NCBI GenBank assembly: GCA_019009955.1
Contig: CM032230.1
Location: 12,419,001 to 12,483,000, forward strand
DNA length: 64,000 nt
Reading direction: 5' to 3'
From: Riptortus pedestris
Lineage: Eukaryota > Arthropoda > Insecta > Hemiptera > Alydidae
Of this stretch, positions 46,822-57,399 are shown one piece after another; within the stretch, counting starts at the first letter, position 1; each line of letters opens with the position of its first letter. The translations under genes and the position numbers were made by a program. A model generated the notes under the pieces. The model had not been told where the DNA came from. It saw only the letters and a program-made list of their open reading frames with translations, and searched no databases.

Positions 46822-47215
46822 TTTTGAACGGACTTCATTTTCGTCATCTCTTGGGTAGGAACGATGGACATTTGAAGAAAAATTTCGAAAATTCCGTCAT
46901 GAGTACAACCTCAATAGCTGATTTCCCTTATGGGAAATCTGCTAAAATACAAATATCTCGGTTCATAATCGAGATTATGAAAAAAAAAAAACGTAAATAA
47001 CATTTATAAAACATTACATTTGCAATAAATTTTATTCCATACAAATTTTTGATCCGACACGTTATATCGGAGATATTGGAATTTTATTTTTTCGAAATTC
47101 CCCTATCTAAACAATAACATTGGTTCTATACAACTTTACGATCTAACGGATAATAACGGAGATATTTTGAATTTACGAGAATCCTTCTATCTAAACCCCC
47201 CACCCCCCCCACGTG
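46048..47215 (-). mobile_element. HINE copy, C type, hosting another HINE
   Basis: The left part (46048-46210) has hairpin TCCGTCACGCTAGGGCTGC and the C module to GGCCGATAACTAAAAA. The right part (46947-47215) resumes ACAAATATCTCGGTTC and the core with poly-C. Within the right part the core motif is partly duplicated (GATCCGACACG near 47051 and GATCTAACGG near 47140). The 5' half is lost. Confidence 0.8.
46211..46943 (-). mobile_element. HINE copy, A1 type, complete, nested
   Basis: Hairpin end, A1 module with ACATTATTTAGGGCG and GCTCTCGGCGG, core and poly-C, then (TA)n at 46764-46817. The 5' block and palindrome with one change end in AAATCTGCT. It is bounded by A-runs that belong to the C-type host copy. 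Confidence 0.92.
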
Positions 47216-47226
47216 TCAGATTTAAG

Positions 47227-47271
47227 CAGGTCGAAGGGCTCAGGTTAGCCATGCGAGTTAACGCTGACCTT
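47227..47271 (+). mobile_element. SINE head fragment
   Basis: GGGCTCAGGTTAGCCATGCG and GAGTTAACGCTGACCTT match the first ~40 bp of the SINE at 47714. The match stops exactly where the 117-bp inverted repeat begins. Confidence 0.65.
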
Positions 47272-47272
47272 A

Positions 47273-47389
47273 TTAATATATCTCCGCGAGATACTGTTAC
47301 ATATAACGAAAGAGACATTCAAACACCTCAGCTCACACTCCACTATTCCTTCCTGCCATTGTAAACAAGATTCGGAATTCATTAGCTAT
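47273..47389 (+). repeat. 117-bp perfect inverted repeat, left arm
   Basis: Exactly the reverse complement of 47965-48081 by my base-by-base comparison. It contains CTCCGCGAGATACTG and CTCAGCTCACACTCC. The arms enclose 575 bp holding a Helitron end and a SINE. Confidence 0.9.
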
Positions 47390-47523
47390 ATATAAATAAA
47401 TATTCACTGATCATAGTTTAATGTGAATATCGTCTATGTAGGAATGGTAAAATGTTGCAGGCGATAAAGACAGTTAGAGACTATCCTAGGGCATTGCATT
47501 GTTAAAAGCTTGTTTATATAACA

Positions 47524-47712
47524 CTAGCTAAGGTGCCCGGCTTCACCCGGGAAATCATTCGAGGCTCCATGATGGTGGTATTTTTTTTTGGGCTTTACTT
47601 TGTACTGTATTTTTACATTTTCCCTTCTCAATGCTTATGGTTTACACCCGATCAATATTCAGAATAGACTAAAAATGTTTATTACAACATTTATAGGTAA
47701 CCTAATTTACAA
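47524..47712 (-). mobile_element. Helitron 3'-end fragment
   Basis: CTAG (47524-47527), then CTAAGGT and the hairpin GCCCGGCTTCACCCGGG, followed by the conserved GAGGCTCCATGATGGTGGTA. About 190 bp survive before the SINE. Confidence 0.7.
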
Positions 47713-47713
47713 T

Positions 47714-47945
47714 ATTTGGGGCTCAGGTTAGCCATGCGAGTTAAAGCGTTGACCTTTATCTCACATGGTAAACCTAGAGTGGCGAGTTCGATTCTTGCCT
47801 GGGCAAAGGAAATTATTTAGTGACGAAATTCATTAAATAACATCCTAAAATCCCACCCTGGCTAGAAAATGGTGGTAACCTGTAGATAGCCCGTCCCAAT
47901 TAGCCTAAGTTGCAAAAAGTGGACGTTAATAAATAATAAATAAAC
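47714..47945 (+). mobile_element. tRNA-derived SINE, full length
   Basis: The best copy. GGGGCTCAGGTTAGCCATGC, an A-box-like part, and the B box GAGTTCGATTCTTGCC. The body has CACCCTGGCTAGAAAATGG and GTAGATAGCCCGTCC. The tail is of AATAAATAATAAATAAA type. Confidence 0.8.
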
Positions 47946-47964
47946 TATTATCAGAAAATATTTC

Positions 47965-48081
47965 ATAGCTAATGAATTCCGAATCTTGTTTACAATGGCA
48001 GGAAGGAATAGTGGAGTGTGAGCTGAGGTGTTTGAATGTCTCTTTCGTTATATGTAACAGTATCTCGCGGAGATATATTAA
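47965..48081 (-). repeat. 117-bp perfect inverted repeat, right arm
   Basis: The partner of 47273-47389. The perfect identity indicates a recent inverted duplication, or gene conversion between the arms. Confidence 0.9.
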
Positions 48082-48642
48082 ACTCCGCTAACCGTATTTT
48101 GATGTTATGTACCGAACATAATCCGAGAATCCAGTTTAGTACCTCTCGCCCGCAAAATGGGAGTTTACATCATCCGTGAGTAATTGCGTGGCGAGTAACT
48201 CATTGAATGGACATGAGCAGAGATGGAGCCCCTGATATAGGACAAGAATGGAGGTGGGATTACACGACGGGGGGGGGGGATTTATAGAAGCTGGAGTAGA
48301 GGAATTAGAAGGGTTGCCAACCTAGCAGATATACAGCTAGATCTGCCAGCGAGATAGGAATGAAAGGTCAGGATTGCTTGTAGCTCTAAGCACCATATGT
48401 TCCAGCCGCCGTAATATCTCCCCTGGCATACTACACCAGCTGTTCTTCAACATTTCCTACACGCGCCAACTGAGCCTATTTCGCAGAACAAGAACAGGTT
48501 CCGCATGACTGCCTCCACGCTTCTACCTTTCCAAGTCTGGCCAATGGATACCTGATATACTGTACACAATATGGCTACCATAAATCTACCTGACACCTCC
48601 ATCATTGCTTCTACACCGACATCAGTCAGACACTCTTTCGGA
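48082..48642. other. unassigned sequence
   Basis: Less AT-rich than the surroundings, with a G9 tract near 48271. The 79-residue minus-strand frame at 48447-48686 extends into the HINE hairpin and is not credible. Confidence 0.4.
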
Positions 48643-48643
48643 A

Positions 48644-49048
48644 AGTCCGTCACGCAGGGGCTGCGTAAACTAAGCAGATTTCCCACGTGAAGTTATACAA
48701 TAGAGAAATCTCCATATGAGAGCCGAACAGTTACGGAAACGGCCGAACTAGCTTTCGGCTGGAAACTCATTCTTCCGTTAGCCGCCCACATTTAATAAAA
48801 ATGCAAATATCTCGGTTAATATTCAAAATAGAGAATAAATGTATATAACAATATTTATAGTAAATTTAATTTGCAATAAGATCGGTTCTATACAATTTTT
48901 CGATCCGACGTATAGTAACGGAGATATTTCGAATTTTCGAAAATCCCCCCTCCCACTGGTCCGATTTCAGCCGTTTACTTTCATAAAACGATTAAATACT
49001 GAGTTTGGTGACGATTAAACAAACATTGCGACCGCTAGAGTGCTAACA

Positions 49049-49082
<34 letters not shown>

Positions 49083-49164
49083 TATATGAACATTTTAAGA
49101 AATTTTTCGAAAATCGCGTCATGAGTACGACCTCAATAGCTGATTTTCCTTAAGGGAAATCTGC
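48644..49164 (-). mobile_element. HINE copy, A2 type, 5' block shortened, tandem to next
   Basis: Hairpin, A2 module (CGGCCGAACTAGC), core and poly-C, (TA)n at 49053-49080, and a shortened 5' block. The palindrome and AAATCTGCT are intact. AAAAGTGTGTCATGCAGG of the next copy follows directly. Confidence 0.88.
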
Positions 49165-49167
49165 TAA

Positions 49168-49767
49168 AAGTGTGTCATGCAGGGGCTGCGGTAACTAAGC
49201 ATTTTTCCCACGTGCGTCACGTCTCAGAACCTGTGAGTTCTGCAGAGAGTGCATTTATCTCAGAACCTAAAAGTTCAATCAGAACAATATTTGATATTTA
49301 GGCTTCACTTAAAGTACTTCATAATATAACAGCGTATTATTAATATGACATGAGTAGGAGAGGAGGTTTACAGAAAACCAAAAACTATAAAATTCGAATA
49401 ACTCGGTTAACATTCATGGTAGAGAAAATACGCACATAACAGCATTTATTGAACACTACATTTGCAATAAAATGGGCTCTTTCAAATTTTACGATCCAAC
49501 TCATAATAACGGATATATTAAGAATTCCCTCAGTGGTCGGATTTCAGCCATTGACGAACTTGATCTTTAAATTTACAAAAGACTTTTGAATATCGAGTTT
49601 GGTAACGATCAAAACAAAATTGCGGCCGCTAGAGCGTAAATATATATTTAGTTTTGAACAGATCTTATTTTTGTCATCTCTTGGATCGATGGACATTTGA
49701 GGAAATGTTTAGAAAATCGCCTCGTGAGTACAACTCAACAGCTGATTTCCATGAAAGGAAAGCGGCT
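49168..49767 (-). mobile_element. HINE copy, C type
   Basis: Hairpin TCATGCAGGGGCTGCGG, C module (GAGTAGGAGAGGAGG), and a core with GATCCAACTCATAATAACGG and GCGGCCGCTAGAGCG. It has almost no microsatellite. The 5' block ends at GGAAAGCGGCT. It is in the same orientation as 48644. Confidence 0.8.
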
Positions 49768-49784
49768 AAAACATATATAAAACA

Positions 49785-51045
49785 ACAATTGAGGCGGTCA
49801 ACGTACGTGCGTTACGCAGAACGCTTTATTAAATCCGCTATTTCATATAGAGTTCAATGATGCATGTTTCATCGCAATACCTTGAAAATTGACGTTGGGA
49901 CGCCTGTTTTTGTGGGGTAATGTCAGCTGGTTTTCACGTCCAGGTCTTGACTTGGAGTTAGTGGTTATGTTAGTATGTTTTTGATGCAGCTGTTTTGCTT
50001 TCTGATGCCACAGGTGGCCAAAATAGACATTTTCTAATGTGTAAGTTCACTTCTTGGTTTGCAAGGGTATATAAAAAAGATGTTATACAACTTTTCCTAG
50101 TAAGAGGACATAGTTTCTCAGAATGTGATAGAAACTTTGGTTTGATCAGGAACAAAATAAAAAATAAAGAAGTGATTGTAAATGCTAAACCTCATTTAAC
50201 AGCAATAGTAGAGTGCAGGCAAACCCCTTCACCCTTTGAAGTTGTTATGGATGCAGAACTTCTGCAAGACTGGGAACCATTTTTAAATAATCTATTCCTG
50301 AAGAAACCTGTCTCAAGAAACAAAATAAAATTTACTATAATGAAATATGTCATTATAAAATCATTGCAAAATGGTGCTCTGCTGTGCTCAAAAGATTATC
50401 TTGGACAGTTTGAAGTGTTCAGTTATTGGCGGCCTACTAATCAGATTTTCACAACGTTGCGACTCAAAGGTGTCCTTACCCAGCAGTAAACCAACTTAAA
50501 GTTAATGATGTAAAAGCTTTATATCGGTTTTTACAGGAAGAGGATGTGGACTTTATTGAAAATATGATTTCTCAAAGTGTATAAAGTGAGAGAGATGTTA
50601 TACTGATTTCAAACAAACAAACTGAGTTTACTCGGAGTATAAGATTTTTTTTTTTTCAATTTATTCTTCAAATATATGAAACATCTATTCATTTTGATGT
50701 TTTTCCTGTTTAAAATGTCAAATTATCATTATTGTAACAAATAAATAAGTTATAATCTATTTAATTATATTCTTTTTAATTACGTTTTTATATAAGAATG
50801 TATTCTGGCTAAAAAGGGCTTATAAAGTAATATATGTTTTTTAATTATTACGAAAACACCAGTTACTGGATTGTTTTTTTTAATTGTTGAATATTTTTTT
50901 AATAGGTGTAATATCAATATTTATTAATATTACAGGAATTATAATTACTATGACAAGAGGAGACAACAATGAAATATTCATTTGGTGTTTTCTCAAAACA
51001 AGAGTTTTGCTTATAAGCCCCTTTTACGTAGACCGCCTCAATTGT
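49785..51045 (+). mobile_element. TIR DNA transposon carrying a DUF7869-like fragment
   Basis: The 21-bp terminal repeats ACAATTGAGGCGGTC plus ACGTA (49785-49805) and their inverse (51025-51045) differ at one base. The true element may start at GAGGCGGTC with AATT duplicated, but the palindromic CAATTG makes this ambiguous. The interior contains the broken coding region 49974-50585 and AT-rich non-coding sequence. I do not recognise the superfamily from the TIR. Confidence 0.75.
49974..50585 (+). pseudogene. DUF7869-like, transposon-borne protein fragment
   Basis: The frame after the stop at 49971 reads YVFDAAVLLSDATGGQNRH. It has the D-x-x-x-G-Q-N motif and, about 45 residues later, RGHSFSECDRNFGLI. 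These paired motifs are typical of the DUF7869 family, found in many arthropod and cnidarian proteins and suspected to be an RNase H-fold transposase remnant. The main frame ends at 50489. A single-base shift near 50465 continues it as VNQLKVNDVKALYRFL and stops at about 50585, giving the family's usual C-terminal end. The N-terminal half is missing; family proteins usually exceed 500 residues. No start codon is credible. The function is not established. What I infer is that this is the transposase relic of the surrounding TIR element. Confidence 0.65.
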
Positions 51046-51229
51046 AGAACATCAACAGCTTAACAAGATTTGTTCTATAAATGTTATGCGAGATATTTTG
51101 AAATTTCTAACTTGAATATGAACAGCTCAGTTGAATTAAAAGGTTACATATTTAGTACGGTGTAGGTTTAATTAACATTATCGAATCAAAACAGGAAAAT
51201 ATTAAGTGATGACGTCAACATGCTACTTA
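51046..51229. other. short unassigned flank
   Basis: GATTTGTTCTATAAATGTTATG resembles the HINE core weakly. Otherwise nothing. Confidence 0.3.
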
Positions 51230-51435
51230 TTTGCATCTACCTCACACAGTTGAAGTTCAGTGAAGTAATATTTGGCAATTAGCTTGGAATAAAGTAGTCC
51301 ATGGTATAAAAGCTTGTTTTTAATATAACATGAGTAGGAGTGGGGATTTTCCAAGGGGTTTAGGCTGAAAACTAATGAAATGTAAATATCTTTGTTAATT
51401 GCAAAGATAATGCACAAGACATATAGAAATATATG
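51230..51435 (-). mobile_element. HINE C-module fragment
   Basis: ATTTGCATCTACCTCACAC, ACATGAGTAGGAGTGGGG and TGTAAATATCTTTGTTAAT. No termini. Confidence 0.6.
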
Positions 51436-52080
51436 CAAATGCTGTTATATATTAGTAATTTGAGTAAGATCATATATTCTTGTTTAGCAATAAAATAAAT
51501 TTAAGATTGCTACAGAGTATTTTTTTACATATGGAATGAAGAATAATAAATTACAATGTGAGGGGAAACTAGACAGAAAAATTTCTACCCGTGTTCTAAC
51601 AATGCCAGCGAGCAATATACTGAGTAAATAGGTAATTGAGGGACCTCAAAGTGTAATAAAATTACCTCTTGTCAAAATAAATTGAAACTTTCATCATGTC
51701 AAGGAAGCCCTATTTGAATCTCTCCATATGACACCAAACACAGATGAAAGCAGCCGCTCTACACGATATTAAAGGCAAGCAACAAGACACATGATCTTGC
51801 AGTATATTACAAACCCAGGTTGACAATACAGCTCACATTCTGTGCTACAGTCTTTCCCAAACTTGATTCTTATTAATACCAATTTGCTGCAAAATGTTGA
51901 AATTAAGATTGTTAATTAACATGTTAATGTTAAATGACAAAATAGAATGTCGAGTATGGTACTCGTATAAAGAAAATAATCGCTTTCGAAGGAAGAACGT
52001 AAATATTTAATTGATGACTTGACACAACATATATGTTTCTCGCTTGAAATAAAACGTTTAATGATATATTGGCGTATTGT
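51436..52080. other. unassigned AT-rich sequence
   Basis: Nothing recognisable. It contains a 68-residue minus-strand frame (51916-52122) without a motif. Confidence 0.4.
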
Positions 52081-52084
52081 TAGC

Positions 52085-52245
52085 CTGCGAGGACCAAAAG
52101 TGGGTTTACTGGAGGCTATCAATTAAAAAAATGGAAATATTTTGGTTAATAGGACATTTGAAGAAATGTTTTGAAACTCATGTCAAGCCTAAAATCTCAA
52201 TTGATAATTCCACCATCTACTAAGTAGGATTGATGGGCACTTGAA
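52085..52245 (-). mobile_element. degenerate HINE fragment
   Basis: GTGGGTTTACTGGAGGC and AAATGGAAATATTTTGGTT pass directly to AGGACATTTGAAGAAATG. The core and microsatellite are deleted. It abuts the next copy. Confidence 0.6.
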
Positions 52246-52253
52246 GAGGTTTT

Positions 52254-52384
52254 AGCAGATTTCCCTTAAGGGAAATCAGCTATTGAGGTCGTACTCATGA
52301 CGCGAGTTTCGAAAAATTTCTTCAAATGTCCATCGATCCTACCCAGGAGATGACGAAAATGAGGTCCGTTCAAAATTTTATATA

Positions 52385-52457
<73 letters not shown>

Positions 52458-52894
52458 CTGTTAACGCTCTAGCGGTCGCAATTTTTGTTTGATCGTTACC
52501 AAACTCGGAATTTAATCGTTTTATGTAAAAAGGAAGATCAAGTTCGTTAATGGCTGAAATCGGTCCAGTGGGAGGGGGGGTTTAGAGGGGGGATTTTCGG
52601 AAAATTCGAAATATCTCCGTTATTATGCGTCGGATCGAAAAATTGTATAGAATCAATCTTATTGCAAATTAAATGTACTATAAATATTGTTCTATACATT
52701 TATCCCCTATCTTGAATATTAACTGAGATATTTGCATTTTTATTAAATTTGGGCCGATACCGGATTTTTGAATTTCCCGCCAAAACCTAGGTCGGCCCTT
52801 TGCCGTAACTGTTGGGCTCTTGTATGGAGATTTCTCTATTGTATTACTTCACGTGGGAAATCTGCTTAGTTTACGCAGCCCCTGCGTGACGGAC
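52254..52894 (+). mobile_element. HINE copy, A2 type, complete
   Basis: AGCAGATTTCCCTTAAGGG, 5' block, (TA)n at 52379-52453, core and G-rich tract (about 52572). The A2 module follows (AAAACCTAGGTCGGCCC), then the subterminal repeat, hairpin and GACGGACTTTTTTT. It is very similar to 53466. Confidence 0.92.
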
Positions 52895-52904
52895 TTTTTT
52901 TAAA

Positions 52905-52961
52905 AATCGCGTCATGAGTACAAGTCAATAGCTGATTTCCCTTCAGGGTAATCAACTAAAA
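52905..52961 (-). mobile_element. HINE 5'-terminus scrap
   Basis: AATCGCGTCATGAGTACAAG, AATAGCTGATTTCCCTTCAG, then CAACTAAAA. Confidence 0.65.
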
Positions 52962-53050
52962 CCAACAGACGACCGAAAATGGGTTGTTGGTTGAAAATCA
53001 TAAATTTAAAATAACAAAATTTCTCTATCTCGTACAAGTATAACTAAAAA

Positions 53051-53163
53051 AAAGTCCATCACGCAGAATTTTCGAATTTCTCCCCCTCTGGTCTGATTTC
53101 AGCCATTAACGAACTTGATCTTACTTTTTGTAAGTAAAGATTATATATCGTGTTTGATAACAG

Positions 53164-53217
<54 letters not shown>

Positions 53218-53325
53218 TTTTGCACGGACCTCCATTTCGTCAGCTACTGCGTAGTCTCGATTCGACAGTTGAACAAAAATGTCGAAAATCGCGTCATGAG
53301 TACAACCTCAATAGCTGATTTCCCT
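53051..53325 (-). mobile_element. HINE copy with 3' module deleted
   Basis: AGTCCATCACGCAG joins directly to AATTTTCGAATTTCTCC of the core. It then has (TA)n at 53167-53212, the 5' block and AGCTGATTTCCC. The right terminus is lost. Confidence 0.75.
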
Positions 53326-53465
53326 ATTTGATGCACCACCTGCACTCCTATTGTTAGGACGCTGGCTGCGAAGATACTCCATGATATTCGCTTAAAATTC
53401 CGATCTGAAGGCTAATACGATCTGAAAAAGTAAAACTGAACGATTTTTTTTTTTTTTTTTTTTTT

Positions 53466-53587
53466 AGCAGATTTTCCTTAAGGGAAAACAGCTATTGAGG
53501 TTGTAATCATGATGCGATTTTGGAAATTTTTCTTTAAATGTCCATCGATCCTACCCAGGATATGACGAAAAGGAGGTCCGTTCAAAA

Positions 53588-53643
<56 letters not shown>

Positions 53644-54086
53644 ATTTGTGTGTTAGCGCTCTAGCGGTTGCAATGTTTGTCTGATCGTCGCCAAATACAA
53701 TATTTAGTCGTTTTATGTAAAAAGAAAGATCAAGTTCGTTAATGGCTGAAATCGGACCAGTGGGAGAGGGGGTTTAGAGGGAGGATTTTCGGAAAATTCA
53801 AAATATCTCCGTTATTATGCGTCGGATCGAAACATTGTATAGAATCAATCTTATTGCAAATTAAATTTACTATAAATATTGTTCTATACATTTATTCCTT
53901 ATCTTGAATATTAACCGAGATATTTGCATTTTTATGAAATTTGGGCCGATACCGGATTTTTGAATTTCCCGCGAAAAGCTAGTTCGGCCCTTTGCCGTAA
54001 CCGTTTGGCTCTCCTATGGAGATTTCTCTATTGTATAACTTCACGTGGGAAATCTGCTTAGTTTACACAGCCCCTGCGTGACGGAC
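53466..54086 (+). mobile_element. HINE copy, A2 type, complete
   Basis: It sits between a T-run on the left and a long T-run on the right. AGCAGATTTTCCTTAAGGG, 5' block, (TA)n at 53590-53641, core, G-tract, A2 module, subterminal repeat, hairpin and GACGGACT. Confidence 0.9.
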
Positions 54087-54099
54087 TTTTTTTTTTTTT

Positions 54100-54636
54100 T
54101 TTGTACACCTACATCCTCTACATAGTATTACCATATTTACATTATATGTGCATTTTATCAAAACTTGTAATAATTTGTATATAAGAATGCATATACATAT
54201 TAAAATATGTAAATAAGAACTTCAAAATTAATAAGATTAAAATAAATAATAAAAATTACATTATTTGAATATTATATCAGCTTAAGGATGCCATTGGCTA
54301 TTGCTTTTAATAACTCTATTAAATCAATAGCCAATGGTATTTTGAAATTAAAATATAGGGACTGATAGGCCATGTGGGAATATTAGTCTTTAACCGTGTT
54401 TGCATGTCTAAAAATCAACCTACATCCATAAATCAAGTGGAGGGGGTTCAGTGTAACTGACGCATTTACAAGTATTTGAGGCAGTAAATTTGAATCTGTA
54501 AAAGTAAGAGTTTGTATTCCGTGACCAGTTACTAATTGTGTTAGGTAAAATGTGGTTTTTAAAACAGGGATTTTAATTTAAGATGTTATCCTTTATCTGT
54601 TTGATTCCGCCGCTGTTGCCACAAATTAATTCCTTT
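54100..54636. other. unassigned AT-rich sequence
   Basis: TTGGCTATTGCTTTTAAT at 54293 and ATTAAATCAATAGCCAA at 54327 form a small inverted repeat. Nothing else. Confidence 0.4.
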
Positions 54637-54637
54637 T

Positions 54638-54755
54638 AGCAGATTTCCCTCAAGGGAAATCAGCTATTGAGGTCGTACTCATGATGCGAGTTTCGAAAAA
54701 TTTCTTCAAATGTCCATCGATCCTACCCAGGAGATGACGAAAATGAGGTCCGTTC

Positions 54756-54819
<64 letters not shown>

Positions 54820-55370
54820 CTGTTAACGCTCTAGCGGTCGCAATTCTTGTTTGATCTTTGCCAAACTCGGAATTTAATCGTTTTATGTAAAAAGGAAGAT
54901 CAAGTTCGTTAATGGCTGAAATCGGACCAGTGGGAGGGGGGGGTTTAGAGGGGAGATTTTTGAAAATTCAAAATATCTCCGTTATTATGCGTCGGATCGA
55001 AAAATTGTATAGAATACATCTTATTGCAAATTAAATTTACTATAAATAGTGTTCTATACATTTATTCTGTATCTTAAATACTAACCGAGATATTTGCATT
55101 TGTATTCTGCGTGTGGTCACCAGTAGGCTATGTTCGGACTTTCCGCCGAGAGCTCTGGCGGCCGTTTCTATAACTATTCGTCCCTCGTGAATAGGTTTAG
55201 AGGTTAGGTCAACTGTTTTTTGGGGCTAGAAACTACTGGGTTATTACGCCCTAAACAATGTTTTAGGTTTAGAGGTTTCTTACTACTACAGTTGTTATTA
55301 GGCAGATTTCCCTATTGTAAAACTTCACTTGGGAAATCTGCTTAGTTTACGCAGCCCCTGCGTGACGGAC
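54638..55370 (+). mobile_element. HINE copy, A1 type, complete
   Basis: AGCAGATTTCCCTCAAGGG, 5' block, (TA)n at 54760-54815, core and G8 tract (about 54937). The A1 module includes CCGAGAGCTCTGGCGG and GGTTTAGAGGTTAGG. The subterminal repeat, hairpin and GACGGACT close it. Confidence 0.92.
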
Positions 55371-55371
55371 T

Positions 55372-55921
55372 TTTTTCTGTTAGTGAAGATTTTAACACAG
55401 TTGGAGCAATGTTGAACGTAGTTGTGAATAAACTTGAAAGATGAATAAAGTTCATAGCACAGGTTCTATTATGATTTGGTTGAAGGCGTAATCTATTTGT
55501 GGCATAACATGTTAATATGTAGGTAGTTAGTTATATTGGACATGCCAGGATTATATGGATGAATGGATATGGCTGTTATTGAACACGTCCGTTGATCTGC
55601 GTTAATCTAGTGACGCATGTAAAGCCAATATAGTGATATTACAGCGAGGCGTGAAAATAACCTAACCACCTACACTAAATTTCCATTATCAGTTAACTTA
55701 TGGATGTTATGGATTGACGCAAAAATCATATTTAATATTTAAATTATAAGAGAAATAAGGTTTATATAATATAACAGAAACTTGAAATACTTCTGTCGTA
55801 CAATTCTTAAGGAGACAAAAATACTGACTTTTCCCCACAAAATATATGTATCAAACAATATTATTTGTGAAACAAAACATGAACTTGTTTTACAAACATA
55901 CCACATAATCATAAAACAAGA
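55372..55921. other. unassigned AT-rich sequence
   Basis: Nothing recognisable between two oppositely oriented A1 copies. Confidence 0.4.
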
Positions 55922-55922
55922 A

Positions 55923-56472
55923 AGTCCGTCACGCAGGCGCTGCGTAAACTACGCAGATTTCCCGCGTGATGTTTTACAATAGAGAAATCTGCCTAATAAC
56001 AACTGTAGTAGAAGAAACCTCTAAACCTAAAACATTATTTAGTGAGTAATAACCCAGTAGTTTCTAGCCCCAAAAACAGTTAACCTAACCTCTAAACCTA
56101 TTCACGAGAGACGAATAGTTATGGAAACGGCCGCCAGAGCTCTCGGCGGAAAGTCGGAACATAGCCTACTGGTGACCACACCCAGAATACAAATGCAAAT
56201 ATCTCGGTTAATATTCAAGATTGAGAATAAATGTATATAACAATATTTATAGTAAATTTAATTTGCAATAAGATTGATTCTGTACAATTTTTCGGTCCGA
56301 CGTACAGTAACGGAGATATTTCGCATGTTCGAAAATCCTTCCCTCTAAACCCCCCCTCCCACTGGTCCGATTTCAGCCGTTAACGAAATTGCTCTTTCTT
56401 TTTACATAAAACGACTAAATATCGAGTTTGGTAACGATCAAACAAAAATTGCGACCGCTAGAGCGGTAACAG

Positions 56473-56546
<74 letters not shown>

Positions 56547-56668
56547 TTTTGAACGGACATCATTTTCGTCATCTCCTGGGTAGGATCGATGGACATTTGA
56601 AGAGAAATTTCGAAAATTCCGTCATGAGTACAACCTCAATAGCTCATTTCCCTTAAGGGAAATCTGCT
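55923..56668 (-). mobile_element. HINE copy, A1 type, complete
   Basis: Hairpin CACGCAGGCGCTGCGT, A1 module, core and poly-C, then (TA)n at 56477-56540. The 5' block and palindrome end in AAATCTGCT. It is in inverted orientation to 54638, with a 550-bp spacer. Confidence 0.92.
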
Positions 56669-56669
56669 A

Positions 56670-57399
56670 ATACAAGAATATACTCAAGCATCCAACCACA
56701 AACATAAATATTTCGAGAATAGTGTATCATTTCAGGATTAAAACTCTTTAACCCTCTGCTTGAATGTATTTGAAGTGATATATCTGGAATATGCTGGATG
56801 GTAGAGGAACCAATTGATAAGGATCAATAAGAAGGCCAAGTCCTCTGCAGTTTTTTAAGTATTTGATGTGATTAAAAAATGCTCTCTGTTTAAAAATAAA
56901 TTAATGAACATACTTAAGAACATGTACGACGCACGGTTTTATACACAAGAGGAATATCTTGAAAAATGTTCAATTATTAAATAAAGCAACTAAATAATTG
57001 CCATAAATATAAGTCTAAAATAATTTGTGATCAAGTACGTTGTTTCTATAAGGTTGGTCAAGGTTCTCAACATTTATAAAACTACTCATCCTTTATTAAC
57101 TCTGCGTGCCAATAAATAAAAAAATGTATGTTTTAGAGTTGTAAAAGAATTGTACATATTTAGAGTTGTATTAAGATTGTTAATGAAACAAATTTATTTT
57201 ACATAATTATTTAAATTGATGAAATTTATACTATGTATTCTTATAATTTAACGAATTTAATATATAAGTAGAAATGTAATTAAATAATTTAAATAGACTT
57301 TAATTGACATAATATTAGAAAATTATTAAATAGAAAAAAAAATACTATTTGACGTATCATATTATGTTATTGGAAAATAAAGGAAGCTTTCATTAATAA
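56670..57399. other. unassigned, very AT-rich
   Basis: Nothing recognisable. It may include eroded upstream LINE sequence. Confidence 0.35.

Noticed and set aside
49995..50489. Host gene interpretation of the 164-residue frame
   Set aside because: There is no ATG start, a stop lies just upstream, and a frameshift precedes the true end. Inverted terminal repeats enclose it, so a transposon relic fits better.
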